Positions 22,374-33,470 of a stretch of 64,000 bases of DNA are shown piece after piece. Position 1 is the first letter of the stretch, and each line of letters starts with the position of its first letter. This stretch comes from Coriolopsis trogii (lineage: Eukaryota; Basidiomycota; Agaricomycetes; Polyporales; Polyporaceae), in contig JAHYIO010000037.1 in the NCBI GenBank assembly GCA_020543525.1, forward strand, positions 2,294,001 through 2,358,000, in the 5' to 3' direction. The translations under genes were made by a program, and so were the position numbers. The notes under the pieces were generated by a model. That model was not told the origin of the DNA. It searched no databases and worked only from the letters and a program-made list of their open reading frames with translations.

Positions 22374-23775
22374 TCAATCCTTCTCGCCGGTGTCTCCCCA
22401 GCGGAGATGGTCGACCTCCCAATACGACCTTCGAACGGATTAACGTCAGGGACGTCCATACCGAGGATGAAGACGAGCACGCTACTCACGGCGGAAGGTC
22501 TAGGACGGGGACGGCACTGGCCTTGCTCCCCGCGTCGCTCGCTCGCGCGCCAGACTTGGAAGCAGCCGGTATAGGTCTATCGATGCTCGACACAAGCGTT
22601 ACGGGACAGTGGACGGCGAGGTTGTTGCCTATACCTGGGAAGGGGATTCGAACGTACAAGAAGTACTACGGAACACGCTTCACCATCAGCGCTCGTCCCG
22701 CACGCACGCACACAGAGACTAAGATACGCACCTCGATCCCGAGTGGTCCGCACCTGAACGTCGGCGGGACGGAGCAGGCGAGCGTCGACTGGAACCGCGC
22801 GCGCTGGACCCACACTCCCTTCCCTCGCTTCTCGTCCTCCCCTGGAACAGGCACCCACTGCTTCTCGGGAAAGTCAGCGTCGACGCGGAGCCACGGCTCG
22901 GAGGCCATGTCTTCGCCGAGGAAATGCGCCTCGTCTGTCTCTGCGACCGCCGTGCGGCTGCGCGCGGTGAAGACCGCCCTGCGCATGAGCCGGAACGTGA
23001 GCGCAGAGTGGTGCGCGGGCGGGGCAGGGAAGATGGGCTTGTCTGATGGGTGGGCGTCGGCTTTGGAGCGGGCGAGGGGGGCGGTGGTCGTCGTGACCTC
23101 GATGGTGTAGGGGATCTTTGTGAAGAGCGGGAGGACGAAGGAGGGCATGGACAGCTGTGCGCGGGACATGGGTACAGGAACTTTGGACGAAGCTGCCTGG
23201 ACAGGGAATTTGCGTACCTTGACATGGACAGTCGAATACTCTCCCCAGAGTCGCTTTCTGATCTGCCTCGTGTGTTCCTGATGCGTCCACTGGCTCAAGC
23301 CGGTGGTCGTGAAGCGAGTGTCGACTGTACCTCGGGGGATGACGATCAGGGCTCGAGAGACTCTACGGTTTGCGTGGAACGTGCCCGGGCGGACGCCAAC
23401 AGCGGTGACAGCGTAGAGGACAGAAGCAGAGCGGTGCAAGCCAGCAAAGTAAAAAGACGGAGGGAGGTTCTCTGGTAGTTGGAAACGGAAGGGGAAGCGG
23501 AGAGAGTCTGAGCCAGGGGATGGATATGCTTCGCCGCGTTTCCAGAGGGGGACGTTGATGTGTATGAGAGGAATATTCTCGTGATAGTGACTGTCGTCTC
23601 TCTCGATGTGGGTCTTGATGAGTCCGCGGAACTTGATGTATACTTCCTCTATGTTTTCTTCATGGAGAAGTCGAATGTTGAGCGAGACATGACCGTCTAT
23701 AGTGCTTCCTGGGACATGGATTAGGAGTGGGAGAGAGACGTCGATTGCTGGTGATGAAAGGGGCACGAAAGACAT
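22374..23775 (-). CDS. Arrestin-like protein with C-terminal PPxY
   Basis: Four exons (complement of 22374-22428, 22490-22665, 22732-23154, 23218-23775) give 403 residues. The N-terminal arrestin half shows PGSTIDGHVSLN, IEEVYIKFRG, LWKRGEAYPSPGSD and AVTAVGVRPG. The C-terminal half opens with LPLFTKIPYTIEVTTTTAP and closes with FPGIGNN. This is the two-lobed beta-sandwich of alpha-arrestins, which recruit Rsp5/Nedd4-type ubiquitin ligases to membrane cargo (family knowledge). The protein ends LDLPPSYW plus 14 more residues. PPSY at 385-388 is encoded across the last intron (phase 2), so it exists only in spliced mRNA. It is divergently paired with the gene at 24437, 661 bp away. The ATG at 23775 was chosen over an upstream in-frame codon because it matches family starts. 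Confidence 0.88.
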
Positions 23776-24436
23776 GTTGAAAGGTGGATGCATACCATTC
23801 GCGGCTCATGTTGTTTCTATAGTCTGGCGCAAGCAGTACAGAGGGCTATTCGGAGTGACCGCAATCTGAGACAAGACGAGATATCATGCGTTGCAAATGG
23901 CGGGTTGACGTGAATCTGCTAAGCGAAAGACGAGGCACCAATGCATCAAATTCCATAGCATAGCAAGCAGGAGCTGTGTTTGTTTGAGGTACAGTCGCGA
24001 TGCGTCAAGGTTTCTGTTCAGAGCGAGAGTCATCGCGTAGCTACACATACATAGGCTGAGCTGGACTCCAGCACAAGCGCCCCCGGCACGTCCCGGGCCA
24101 TTGCCGGTCCGGTCCGACCGGTACTGTTTCTTCTCGTTCTCCCCCGCCGTTGCGAACCTCCTCCTTGTTCTGCTTGTATGATGACCTCTTAATGATCTTT
24201 AAATGGCCGTGTTCCAATCTGTAACTTTCAACGGTACGCCTACTCTCTTTGCTCGTAACTGGCAGCGCAGCGCTCGGCAGGTGGAGTCGTGGATCAGGCC
24301 ATCGCGACCGACATGTGTAAGTACCCGTGATCTCAGACTTGTCTTGCATTTGCTCTGTCGGACGACACCACGTATCGCAACGGTCATTCACAGTGAGCCT
24401 GCGCTGTGTCAGTGTGAGTGACATTCTTCCCATTCT
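23776..24436. promoter_or_regulatory. Divergent promoter between two arrestin-like genes
   Basis: Both arrestin-like genes start outward from this 661-bp interval. From about 23879 to 24436 it is clearly similar, with small gaps, to 32985-33470 upstream of the arrestin pseudogene at 33471. Shared stretches include GCGGGTTGACGT, CATAGCAAGC, GCTGTGTTTGT and AGAGCGAGAGTCATCG. The upstream region was therefore copied together with the gene. Confidence 0.7.
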
Positions 24437-25857
24437 ATGGCTCTCTCTCCGCTCCCCATCAAACTCTCCCTCCCGCCTGTCATCTACGTGTCGGGCAGTG
24501 TTGTGGACGGTCATGTTCTCCTCGATTTCCGCCAACTCCAAGCGGAGAACATTCAGGAAATCTACATCAAGTTCCGAGGCTTCCTCAAGACGACGGTCAA
24601 GCGCAACAAGCGGACACACCGTGAAAACATACCGCTCATATACACCAACCTGCCCCTCTGGAAACATGGTGACGCATACCCGCCGCCAGGATCCGACGTC
24701 CTCACACTTCCTTTCCGCTTCCAGCTGCCCGAGGCTCTCCCGCCTTCGTTCTTCTATGACGGCTGGCAAAACTCTGCATCTGTTGCCTACAGCGTCACTG
24801 CTGTCGGCGTCCGGCCAGGCATGTTCCACTCCAATCGCAGGATACCGAGACCAATAGTTGTCGTCCCCAGGGATGATGCACCTCCGCCGCTGCAGGGCCC
24901 TCAGGGGATGTGGGAATATCGTGAGCAGACGTCGAGTATCAGGAAGGGGATTTGGGGTGCCTATTCCACCGTTCACGTACGGGTACGTCTTTACTCCCTC
25001 TGTATCGGACACGGGACGAAGAGTCCTCACGAATGGAGCTACATTCCGTTGACATGGCCCCCAGCTGAGCATGCCAAACACTACCATCCTCCCGTTGTTC
25101 GTCGACATCCCGTACATGATCCAAATCACGACGACCACCGCCCCGCTCTTGCGAACAAAGGCCGACGAGCACCCCGCAGACAAGCCCATCTTCCCCGCTC
25201 CTCCGGTCCACCACTCCGCCGTTAGCTTCCGCCTCCTCCGCGTCGCCGAGTTCATGGCCGAATTGCATTCTGCCAGCGCCGAGAACGACGCGGCGCTGTT
25301 CTTGGGCGAAGGCACGAACGCGAACTCGCTCGCTGTCGACACGGAGCTCCCGGAAAAAGAGTGGGTGCCCGTCTCCGATGGACAAACGGAGGGCGAAGAG
25401 GGAACGTGGGTGCAGCGAGCGACGTTCCGGTCGCACATGCGGCTCGCGGTTCCGCCCACGTTCAGGAATGAGCTCCTCCAAGTCGGGGTGCGTAGCATAT
25501 ACTGCTTCTCAACTCTGTGCGAGATCGTGGCTGAATTGATCACACAGTATGCGCTACGGCTGAAAGTGCCCTTTCCGGGCATCGGCAACGATGTCGTGCT
25601 CGAGTGGCCTGTCCGAGTCGTTTCGGGAGTTACTACGCCCGTACCTTTGGGTCAGCCTCCGGCGGGCGACGCGCTGTCTGTGCCGAGCACCAGTGACAGC
25701 TCGCAAGTGCAAGGCGGGGGAATGTACACCCTGGATTTACCACCGTGAGTCGTTCGGCAGGCATGCGTTGACACTGACTGTCTGTGCTCATCTTTCTCTC
25801 AGATCGTATTGGGACGCGAGCGGTGGTCACTGGGGTGACCACGATGAGAAAGACTGA
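24437..25857 (+). CDS. Arrestin-like protein with C-terminal PPxY
   Basis: Four exons (24437-24982, 25065-25487, 25548-25744, 25803-25857) give 406 residues. The architecture matches 22374-23775: exon 2 is 423 nt and the last exon 55 nt in both. The N-lobe has VSGSVVDGHVLLDFRQLQ, IQEIYIKFRG, LWKHGDAYPPPGSD and SVTAVGVRPG. The C-lobe has LPLFVDIPYMIQITTTTAPL, ADKPIFPAPP, TWVQRATF and FPGIGND. The end is LDLPPSYWD plus 13 residues, with PPSY at 388-391 split by the final phase-2 intron. It is the intact template for the decayed copies at 9823, 26315 and 33471. It probably acts as an endocytic or trafficking adaptor at cell membranes (inference from alpha-arrestins). A 515-residue open frame runs antisense across it and is not a gene. 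Confidence 0.9.
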
Positions 25858-26314
25858 GGTGCCTATCAGAATGTATGACTATTACCCGGTATGTGTGGAC
25901 TCATACTCTCAAATACTCACGACACCATTCCATCGCTCCGCTCCTCCCTTGATATGCTCTGTTGCGTCCGGCCCATGCTCGTACCATCGTACACAACACG
26001 GCATTCCTCCCGTCGGCTGGGTTCGGCAGGTGGAGAATCAAGCGCTGCTCTACATACTTTCGCGTGTCGTCACCGACACTAGGGATCCGGTGTTCAATAT
26101 TGTCTCCGAACTCCGCATGTAGGGATGGACTCCGTGTCCCCGTTCCCACCAGACTACGCAATGCCAGACGTGGACACTTGAACTCTTGAGTGGCGACATG
26201 ATTGAGTCATCGCATCAATTGGCTAATTTGCGCTTCACTTACAATCTCAACAGGCTGTCCACTGATATAAGCCCACCTTCTGTGTGAGATTGTCCCGTAC
26301 GCTCTTCATCTGTC
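25858..26314. promoter_or_regulatory. Promoter region of arrestin-like pseudogene with TATA-like element
   Basis: Intergenic between tandem arrestin-like copies. At 26263-26277 it carries TGATATAAGCCCACC, 38 bp before the ATG at 26315. The identical 15-mer lies at 43420-43434, 24 bp before the ATG of the arrestin-like gene at 43459. The TATAA core suggests a TATA-type promoter element. Confidence 0.55.
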
Positions 26315-27757
26315 ATGGCTCTATCCCCGCCACTACCGTCGCTGCCGCCCTCAGGCCCAATACGCCTCTCTATGCCGCCTGTGATCTATGTCTCCGGCGA
26401 TGCCGTAGATGATGTGTGTCTGCTACACTTCCACCAGTTATGGACGGAATATATTCGAGAGGTACATATCAGCCTGCGAGGCTCTCTCAAGACGCGGATC
26501 GGGAGCGGCACTGCACGCTATCGTAAAAACGTTCCCCTGATTCAAAAGACGGTCACCGTCTGGAAACGCGGCGATGCGTATCCAGTACCGGACTCGGATC
26601 TCCTGCACTTGCCGTTCCACCTACCACTTCCAGAAAGCCTTCCACCATCGGTCACCTATCAGGGCTTCAGCGACTCTGCGTCCGTCAAGTATTCTATAGT
26701 GGCCGTCGGCATTTGGCAAGGCGTGTTGGAAGTGAATCACAATTATACACGACAGATTCACGTCGTTCGAAGGCTGCTTTGCCAGCGCAGATGCAGGCTT
26801 CGCAGGGCGGATGGGAGTATCGTGAGTACATGCGACGGATTAGCAAGAGACTGTGGGGTGCATGTTCCACAGTCCACATACAGGTTCGATATCTCTTCCG
26901 TCCTGATCATGTCGATGATATACTGATAGGTCGGTTCTGGGTGTCCCACAGTTCGGTATGCCTTACACCACTGTGCATCCGCTCTTCGTGTCTATACCGT
27001 ACGTCATCAAGATCACTACGACCACCGCTCCGCTGCCTCGTCGAAAAGCAGACGCGCATCCCGCAGACAAGCCCATTTTCCCGTCCCCGCCTGCTCACCA
27101 CTCCCAGTTGTCACTAGGCCTAGTACGCGACTTGGAATTGAGGGCCGGGTGTCATTCCACCCATGGCAACATGGTTGCTTAACAGTTCCTGGGACCTGGC
27201 ACAAACGAGAGGACGATCGCCGTCGATACCGACTTGTCGGAGAAGGAATGGGTCCCCGTCTCGAGCGGAGGTGAGGAGGGGGCGTGCGTGCGTGCAGCGT
27301 GCCGTTTTCGAATCCAGGATGCGAATGAAGGTGGCGCCGACATTCGAGACGAGAGAGGTCAAGGTCAAGGTACGTATTGGCCGTCCTTGCTTTGCGGGTA
27401 TGGTCCCGCTCCTCTGAGTCACCGAGAGTCTCGACTGATGGTCCTTGCAGTACTTTTTACGGCTCAAGGTGCACTTCCCGGGTATCGGCAACGACGTCAC
27501 ATTGCAGTGGCCTACCAAAGTCGTCTCCGGGGTTTCTGCCTCAATACCTGTTAAAGCCCGGGGATCGTTGGGCGTGGACTGGGGGTGGGTCTCCTATGTG
27601 TAGGCATGGATGGTCCTGTGGACGCCAGAACAACTCTGCTCTATCGTGTTTTCTCGTATCAGAGTTGTGTCCGAAGTGTGCCTACCTTCACACAGCTCCG
27701 AGTCGTCTTCAGAGAACCCTAACCACCCAATTCGCAGGTCGCATTGGGGCCTGGTAG
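26315..27757 (+). pseudogene. Arrestin-like pseudogene with frameshifts and stop
   Basis: The start and about 150 residues follow the family: VSGDAVDD, LRGSLKTRI, VWKRGDAYP, SIVAVGIWQG. The frame is lost near 26765 and resumes in another frame with GGWEYREYMRRI. After a normal intron the C-lobe (MPYTTVHPLF, ADKPIFPSPPAHHS) is open until a TAA at about 27181, and at least one more shift follows within the VQRA segment. The penultimate exon (YFLRLKVHFPGIGND) is recognisable after 27450. In the last exon the family Tyr codon reads CAT, so PPSY is gone (PPSH), and the tail diverges. With three or more independent lesions this is a true pseudogene. It keeps a TATA-like promoter motif shared with an intact relative. 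Confidence 0.85.
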
Positions 27758-28337
27758 GCCTAAGCATGGGTGCTATTGTCGACATCAGACGAACGCATAC
27801 TCTGCTCGGTCTATCAGTGTGGGTTTCCGCATCACATTTCTGGCTGATGCATGCTTTTCGGGTATAGCATCAGCCATCGAGGCGACCTCGAAGCACACTC
27901 AACTGCAGTACGTATGAGCTATCCCTCTTATGCTGTACGCAATGTTGATCCGGTCGAATCACAGCATCGGGAACAGCATGCCATCGTACCCTGGCGGCGG
28001 TGTATGTTTGACAACGTGGCTGTGTTAAGATGCCAGCGCACGTCCCTCTGTTGGGGTCAAGTTGTCTCCCGAGGCCGCCTACAGAAGATACAAGACCATC
28101 CAGCTCGTGGGTTCATCATGTTCTTGAGACGTGCATCATCACAACGTGCCCTCTCGTCTCACTCCGCTTGTTCCAAATACAGTTTGACAGCTCTAGGACG
28201 CTCTGTCGAGTCATACGAGTTGCTCAATCGTTCTCACTGCGGCGCCCTCAAGTACATGTGGAATCCCCCCATGTCATGGAGACGTTGGTCCCCTCTCATA
28301 CCTCATTGCAGGCTGGAAGCACAACGTGTAGGACGTC
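27758..28337. other. Intergenic, no gene recognised
   Basis: Between the arrestin-like pseudogene and the next membrane-protein gene on the same strand; promoter of the latter expected near 28200-28337. Confidence 0.45.
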
Positions 28338-29928
28338 ATGACCGCACCCTTCAGACTCGACGACGCAAATCCCTCGATTGCGTATACGCCAGGATGGAAG
28401 TTCGACCACAACGTTGACAAGACAATGAACGGCACGCGCCACGGAGCTGCAGGAGACAACAATCTCAGTGCACGGTTACGGTTTCGTGGTATGCAAGCCC
28501 CCTCTCGACTCGCGGTTCTGCGCGCAGACTGATTGCTTGCCGCGTATCACCCAGGTACGGGGATAGAAGTATACGGCACGCTGGGTCCAGAAGACGGACA
28601 GCCCTCGGCGACGCTGTATATCAACGGCCAGTTCGACTCGGCAGTGCAGCTTCCAGAGGTGAAGGAGGTTCAGTTTGACGTGCTATGGCTGAGCACTGTC
28701 GCGATGCCGCTCGGGGAGTATGAAATTATTATCAAGAACGAGAACGCGAGCCTCAGCTCCATGCTCTGGATCGATTACATCCTTCTTTACGACTACGAAG
28801 GTGCTCCGACAGGAAGCAGCCTATCTTTCAGCGCACCCACGAAAGCCTCTGTTGTCGACTCAGGTACGACCTTTTACAGTCGTTGTACCATTTCAGACGA
28901 TCCGAGAACAGGCTGACACCTCATACTTGATTGATACAGTCACCGGTTCACACTCCCTAACGAAATCTCCTGACCGCCCTATGACGGATGGTGCCTTGAC
29001 GAGAGGATCTGCGCCGCAGAGCACAGGCAACAACACTATGGTGACTAGCGAGCAAACATCCCTCTTGCCGTCTTCGTCAATGCACGCGGGACCTACCGCG
29101 AAGCTGACGGCAGACACCCCAGACGGGACAGGAACGCTTATTGGAGAGATTCTAGGCGGTGTAATCGGCGGTATAGTCATCATAATACTACTCCTTGGTC
29201 TCTGTACTTGCGGGAGGAACCTGTCGCGAGGACCCCGCCGGACAGGTGATGATAGCCCACTTCGCGCCATTGCCGCTCCGACTAACATCCTTTACTAATA
29301 CATAGGTACTGTCGAGCCGTTCTTTGCACACGCAAATCCGCGCAGCGTGGCGGTTACAGGCTCCGACTTGCGCCATAGAGAAGCAGCAGGACGCCTGTCC
29401 GACGAGATGATCGCTTCATCCCCTCCACTATCTGATACTCCTGGCTCGTTGCTTCACACGTCGAACATGTCCGAGCGTGCTTCATCGCATCTTAACGCGG
29501 CACCGCTGCTAGTGGTCAACTCGTATGGCCGTCCCCCCGATGAACCGCGTTCCCCCAAACACCTTCCACGTATTTCGGCGGTGCGCAGAGACGTCTCGGA
29601 CAAAGCATTCGGTCCACGACAGCAGACCGAATCTCATCCCCCGCAAGAGCTGGAAAACCGCCGCTTTGAAGGCCACTTGGCCAGGGGCGATTCGTCCGAC
29701 CCTCCGCCAACTCAGATGACGGACGACCTCGTGCTACCGACAGACGTTGGACAAGCACTATCATATGCGCCACCCGAGCTCCGGTCTAGGGTCGCGACGC
29801 TCTTCCGTGCGTTGTTCGCCCGAGGTGTTGATGTGCAGCCCGGAATGGTACCAGAGGAAGTGGACTCGGGTTTGCGCTTATTTGATACTGCGGATGCCGC
29901 ACCTCCCCCTCGATATACCGAAGTATAG
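28338..29928 (+). CDS. Single-pass membrane protein with C-terminal PPxY
   Basis: Four exons (28338-28488, 28555-28863, 28940-29245, 29306-29928) give 462 residues; all introns are phase 1. The N-terminal domain has LDDANPSIAYTPGW, GTRHGA, TGIEVYGTLGPEDGQP, LPLGEYEIIIKNENAS and LWIDYILLYDYE. A polar stalk leads to a Gly/Ile-rich transmembrane helix (about 224-243) and a long tail of about 210 residues. The tail ends with EEVDSGLR, an acidic spacer, and PPRY at 456-459 followed by TEV. Its nearest relative, 30118-30885, lies tail-to-tail 190 bp away but has lost the long tail. A further relic of this subgroup is at 49591. A receptor-like or adhesin-like surface role is only an inference. Confidence 0.85.
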
Positions 29929-30117
29929 CCCGGTGCATCATTACTCGAACATGTATCATCCTCTATTTCGTGGTTACAAGTTCTTTGGACATCTCCCACA
30001 TCATGACGACCATTCACCCATTTACATCTGAAACCCACCCCGCGCTCAGAACACTCGTACATACATCCCAGAGCATTGGTACTATTCTGCCAGTGACAGG
30101 CTAGTGCAAGGGCACGT

Positions 30118-30885
30118 TCAGAACGTGTCTGATAAATCGTCAGCCCCTGGAGCAACTTGGATCGAGCGACCACTCACCCGCGGGGCCTCGTGATTTAAGC
30201 TGCTGTCTCCGATAGAGCAGCACAACGAGTCGGAGTAAGACCATAGCGATGACGGCGACGAGCCCCCAAGTGAATGCAACGACGTTCGTGGCCGAAAAGA
30301 CAGGCCCTGCGAGCGCGTCCGAGCGAGAGGCGTCAAAGGGTGCATATGTGGCGCTCCTCTTGCCCAACGTGGCGGACGAATGGTTGGCGGTGGCGAGCTC
30401 TAGAGCCGTCAGGGCTTTACCTCCGTACGGCTCGTAGTCGCGGATGAGGAAGAAGTCAATCCAGAGAAGTGAGTTTGCCGTGGCGTTCTCGTTCTTGATG
30501 ACCGCCTCGTAGTCTCCAAAGGGGAGGCGCGAGACGCCGAGGTACAAGAGGTTGGTCTCGAGGCTTTTAGCGGGCGCGAACTGGACGGCCTCGTCGAACT
30601 GTCCGTTGAGGTATAGCGTCGCCCAGGGTTGTCCGTCCTGTGGTTCTAAGATGCCGTACATCTCGATGCCCGTGCCTCAAGTGGTAATGTGAGCACAGAG
30701 GTGTGTACCCTGAACGGTAAAGGCTCACCACGGAAACGAAGAGTGGCCGAAAGACTGTTGTCTCCGAGAGCGCCATGCCGCGTGCCTGGACCTACTGCTC
30801 CCAGGAAGTTGTTCTCGACTTGCCATCCTGGAGTATACACTACAAGAGGGTCTGCATCGTCGATGAAGAATTGAGGTGATGACAT
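30118..30885 (-). CDS. Single-pass membrane protein, short tail
   Basis: The family domain is intact: IDDADPLVVYTPGW, GTRHGALGDNSLSA, TGIEMYGILEPQDGQP, LPFGDYEAVIKNENA and LWIDFFLIRDYEP. Exon 1 is complement 30729-30885 and exon 2 complement 30178-30675, with a phase-1 intron whose acceptor is TTGAG. The transmembrane helix (about 184-207) is followed by YRRQQLK. The 3' end is unsure. A 31-bp intron to exon 3 (30118-30146) would give 227 residues ending DDLSDTF, but 31 bp is short for this genome. Either way there is no DSGLR/PPxY ending, unlike its convergent sister at 28338. It may be a signalling-dead or decoy form, or the tail may have been lost by mutation. Confidence 0.7.
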
Positions 30886-31646
30886 TGAAGCGGCAATTTA
30901 GGTCAGTGAGGAAGGGGCGGAGGATGTTTGGTCCATGGTTGCCCTACATCCAGGCTTATAAGGAGGTCGAACTCGGACCTTGACTGTATAGGAGGCTCGA
31001 GTCATACCTGTAGAAGCCGTAAGGCCCGAGCGAAGGAAGCTCAGGTGTGTCTGATGTATGCCCACCGTGTAGGTGTGCCTGCCATGCGCACGGCGCTCCT
31101 GGCTCACCTGCTCCTATGCGCCTATGGGTATCAACTTCGACAACGGCATCCTCGCTGCGCTTCGGGACCAGCAAAGGAGAGGGGGAATGAAGCGAAACCC
31201 TTGCGCTGAGGTCATGAGATTAGCAATGAGCAAGAGCGTGAAGGTATACATACTCTACTAGAGACAAGGCTACTGCTTAGGGGAATATACGCAGAAACCT
31301 ACTCGAGGATCATTCGTGATTTACTAGACAAGTACTGAGGTACTCACTGCATCGATGCTATCGCATTCTTGCAATCCAAAAGCTGTCAGGTTCAACTTGA
31401 TGGCGATCACGAGAACCCAAGGAAAAGAGCGGTCCGCGCGTATATATACCCAGTGCAAGGTTTCTTGACTTACACGAAGCTCACCGATAGTGACAAAAGT
31501 GGTCGCACATGCCGGAGTGATGCCGTGAAGCCGTAAGTTCTTCAGTCCGTTGTGTGACCGGTGAGCAAGACGGAGCCCAATAGAGCTGTCGGGCTTGTCA
31601 CCGTTGTGAGAGCTCGTGGCAGACGCGGGTATAGAGCACCGTACGT

Positions 31647-31690
31647 TCTGAAGGGTGAGATTGTGTTTGTCTGATCACTCACCCTTCAGA
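31647..31690. repeat. Perfect 13-bp inverted repeat with 18-nt loop
   Basis: TCTGAAGGGTGAG at 31647-31659 is exactly complementary to CTCACCCTTCAGA at 31678-31690. No gene, intron or transposon end could be attached to it. Confidence 0.8.
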
Positions 31691-32809
31691 GCCTTTCCTG
31701 CATGGTACACCGGATTTTTTGGGGTATGCTCTTTCATCCGGCTAGAAGAGACTGACGCATGAGGCTGCGTGAGTTTCATCGAGACATCCAACATGCGCCC
31801 GCGTCAATACAAGAGTCATGAATGATAGAAGGGACGCGTTAGAGAGCGAGGATGGCCGCGTTCCTACATACATAAGCTCGTCAGCACGGCAGTGATTTGA
31901 ATCAAGTGTAACAGCCAACTGACCAATTCCCGTCCTTCATTCGATCCTACGATGACGGACTACAACAGCGTCGCTCGGTAAACCAGATACAACGGCCATT
32001 TCCACCGATCGTCCCTACCAATAACGTTGAAGGCGAGGTGAGTTGTGAGGTCCGTGAGAGCACCCTCGAGAGAACCCAAGCGACGCAGAATCATGCGAAT
32101 ACCCTCCGAGTCGGTGCATGCCTCGTCGCCCCATCAATATATAGCGCCACTCGCAATGGGTGCACCTGCTCAAAGTCAAACGATTCCTTGTCACTGCCCC
32201 TCGATTCCGTTCACATTCGGACGACGGGTGGTATCCTGCTCGACTTTAGGATCTCCGAGTCAGCAGTTCAAACCCAATGACTTCACTTGACCCTCCGTCG
32301 GCGCGGACGAGTGTGCGTGCGTGAATCCTTGCGACATTGAGTCATCCGTCCAGAGAGGCAAAGCACTCGTTGACGCGAGTGTATCTGAACTTACTTGGGT
32401 GCGCAGTCTTTGGGTTCGAAGTAGTGATGGAGCGACCTATCGAAATCACCTCCAGCGCTTACCAGCCAGGGACAGTTTCGACCCCCTTGAACTGTCCTGA
32501 GAGACTGTGACATGAATGACGAAATTGGAAGGCAGAAGGACGGACAATCGACCTGGACTGATGGACCTCTGCGAGGGTGAGCGCAACCAACCACTTGCTT
32601 TCCCCGCCAACGGCGGGCATCAGCAATCGTCTCGCCGCGATGACAATATGGCCGTGCTCACCCGACGTCTCTCTAGACTCGCCTCAGGCTCGAGCCGCGC
32701 TGCCCTCGAGCTGCATGCGACCGTCAAAGGTGATGATGTGATCTTGTAGGGCAATGGCGGTACCAGGGCTCCATCAGTAGCGAGATGCGGCGGTCAAAAA
32801 GCGAGAGGA

Positions 32810-32985
32810 AGGAGAGTACAGAAGGGTCTCGGCGTTCGCGGAGTGCACGTACCGACTCGTTCTGAACTACGTGAGTGACGAACGCCAATGTTCTGAACCA
32901 TGAACAACCGGTTCTCAGGGTTCCTGCCAGAGACACTCTCGCTGAAACATCCCGACTCGTCAAATTCACTCCTTGACCAGTCGAG
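32810..32985 (-). repeat. Relic of arrestin-like 3' flank
   Basis: Read on the minus strand, this segment begins AAGGAGTGA (like the DEKE-stop end of the relative at 55140) and continues with CGGGATGTTTCAGCGAGAG. It then follows the sequence downstream of that gene (56198-56390) for about 175 bp with scattered differences. Sequence just past the stop of the arrestin-like gene at 38756 shows the same CGGGATGTTTCA start. It is therefore the leftover 3' flank of a lost or moved arrestin-like copy. Confidence 0.75.
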
Positions 32986-33470
32986 ATATCGGCCTATGCG
33001 CCGTCGCGAGATGCGGGTTGACGTTAGTCTGCGTAGCCGGAGACGAGGATCGATATTCCAGAGCATAGCAAGCCGGGGCTGTGTTTGTAGTGGCGATGAG
33101 TCAAGTCTACTGCTTAGAGCGAGAGTCATCGTACGGCTGAGGACAACGGCGAGGCTGCAAGCGCGGACTGTTTCTTCTCGTTCTCCTCCTGCTCCCTTGC
33201 CAACCTCCTCATTGCTCTGGGTGTATGACGACCTTGACAGAGCGTTTTCCGATGTCTGTACCTTACAACGGTACGCCCGGAAGACCTACTACCTTCTTTG
33301 CTCGTAACGCGGCAAGTGGAGTCGTGTATGTTCATCATCTCGGCCGACATGCACATCCTTACCCGTGATCTCAGACTTTGACTCGTCTTGCTTTCGCTCT
33401 GTCGGCAGATACCACCTATCGCAAGGGTACTCAACAGCTAGCTTGCTCTGTAGTCTGCGCGACATATTCT

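Larger units (their letters stand above)
30886..33470. other. Gene-poor stretch, 2.6 kb, with duplicated flank relics
   Basis: No intact gene could be supported. It contains a 13-bp perfect hairpin (31647-31690), a relic of an arrestin 3' flank on the minus strand (about 32810-32985), and from 32985 to 33470 a copy of the region upstream of the arrestin-like gene at 24437. Confidence 0.6.

Noticed and set aside
24041..25588. 515-residue open frame on the minus strand
   Set aside because: It lies antisense over the well-supported arrestin-like gene at 24437-25857, has no domain, and ignores that gene's exon pattern. High GC gives long antisense frames in this genome.
26315..27757. Treating the arrestin copy as an intact gene with extra introns
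   Set aside because: At least three separate frame breaks and a stop cannot be removed by introns with normal splice sites and length, and the conserved Tyr of PPxY is changed.
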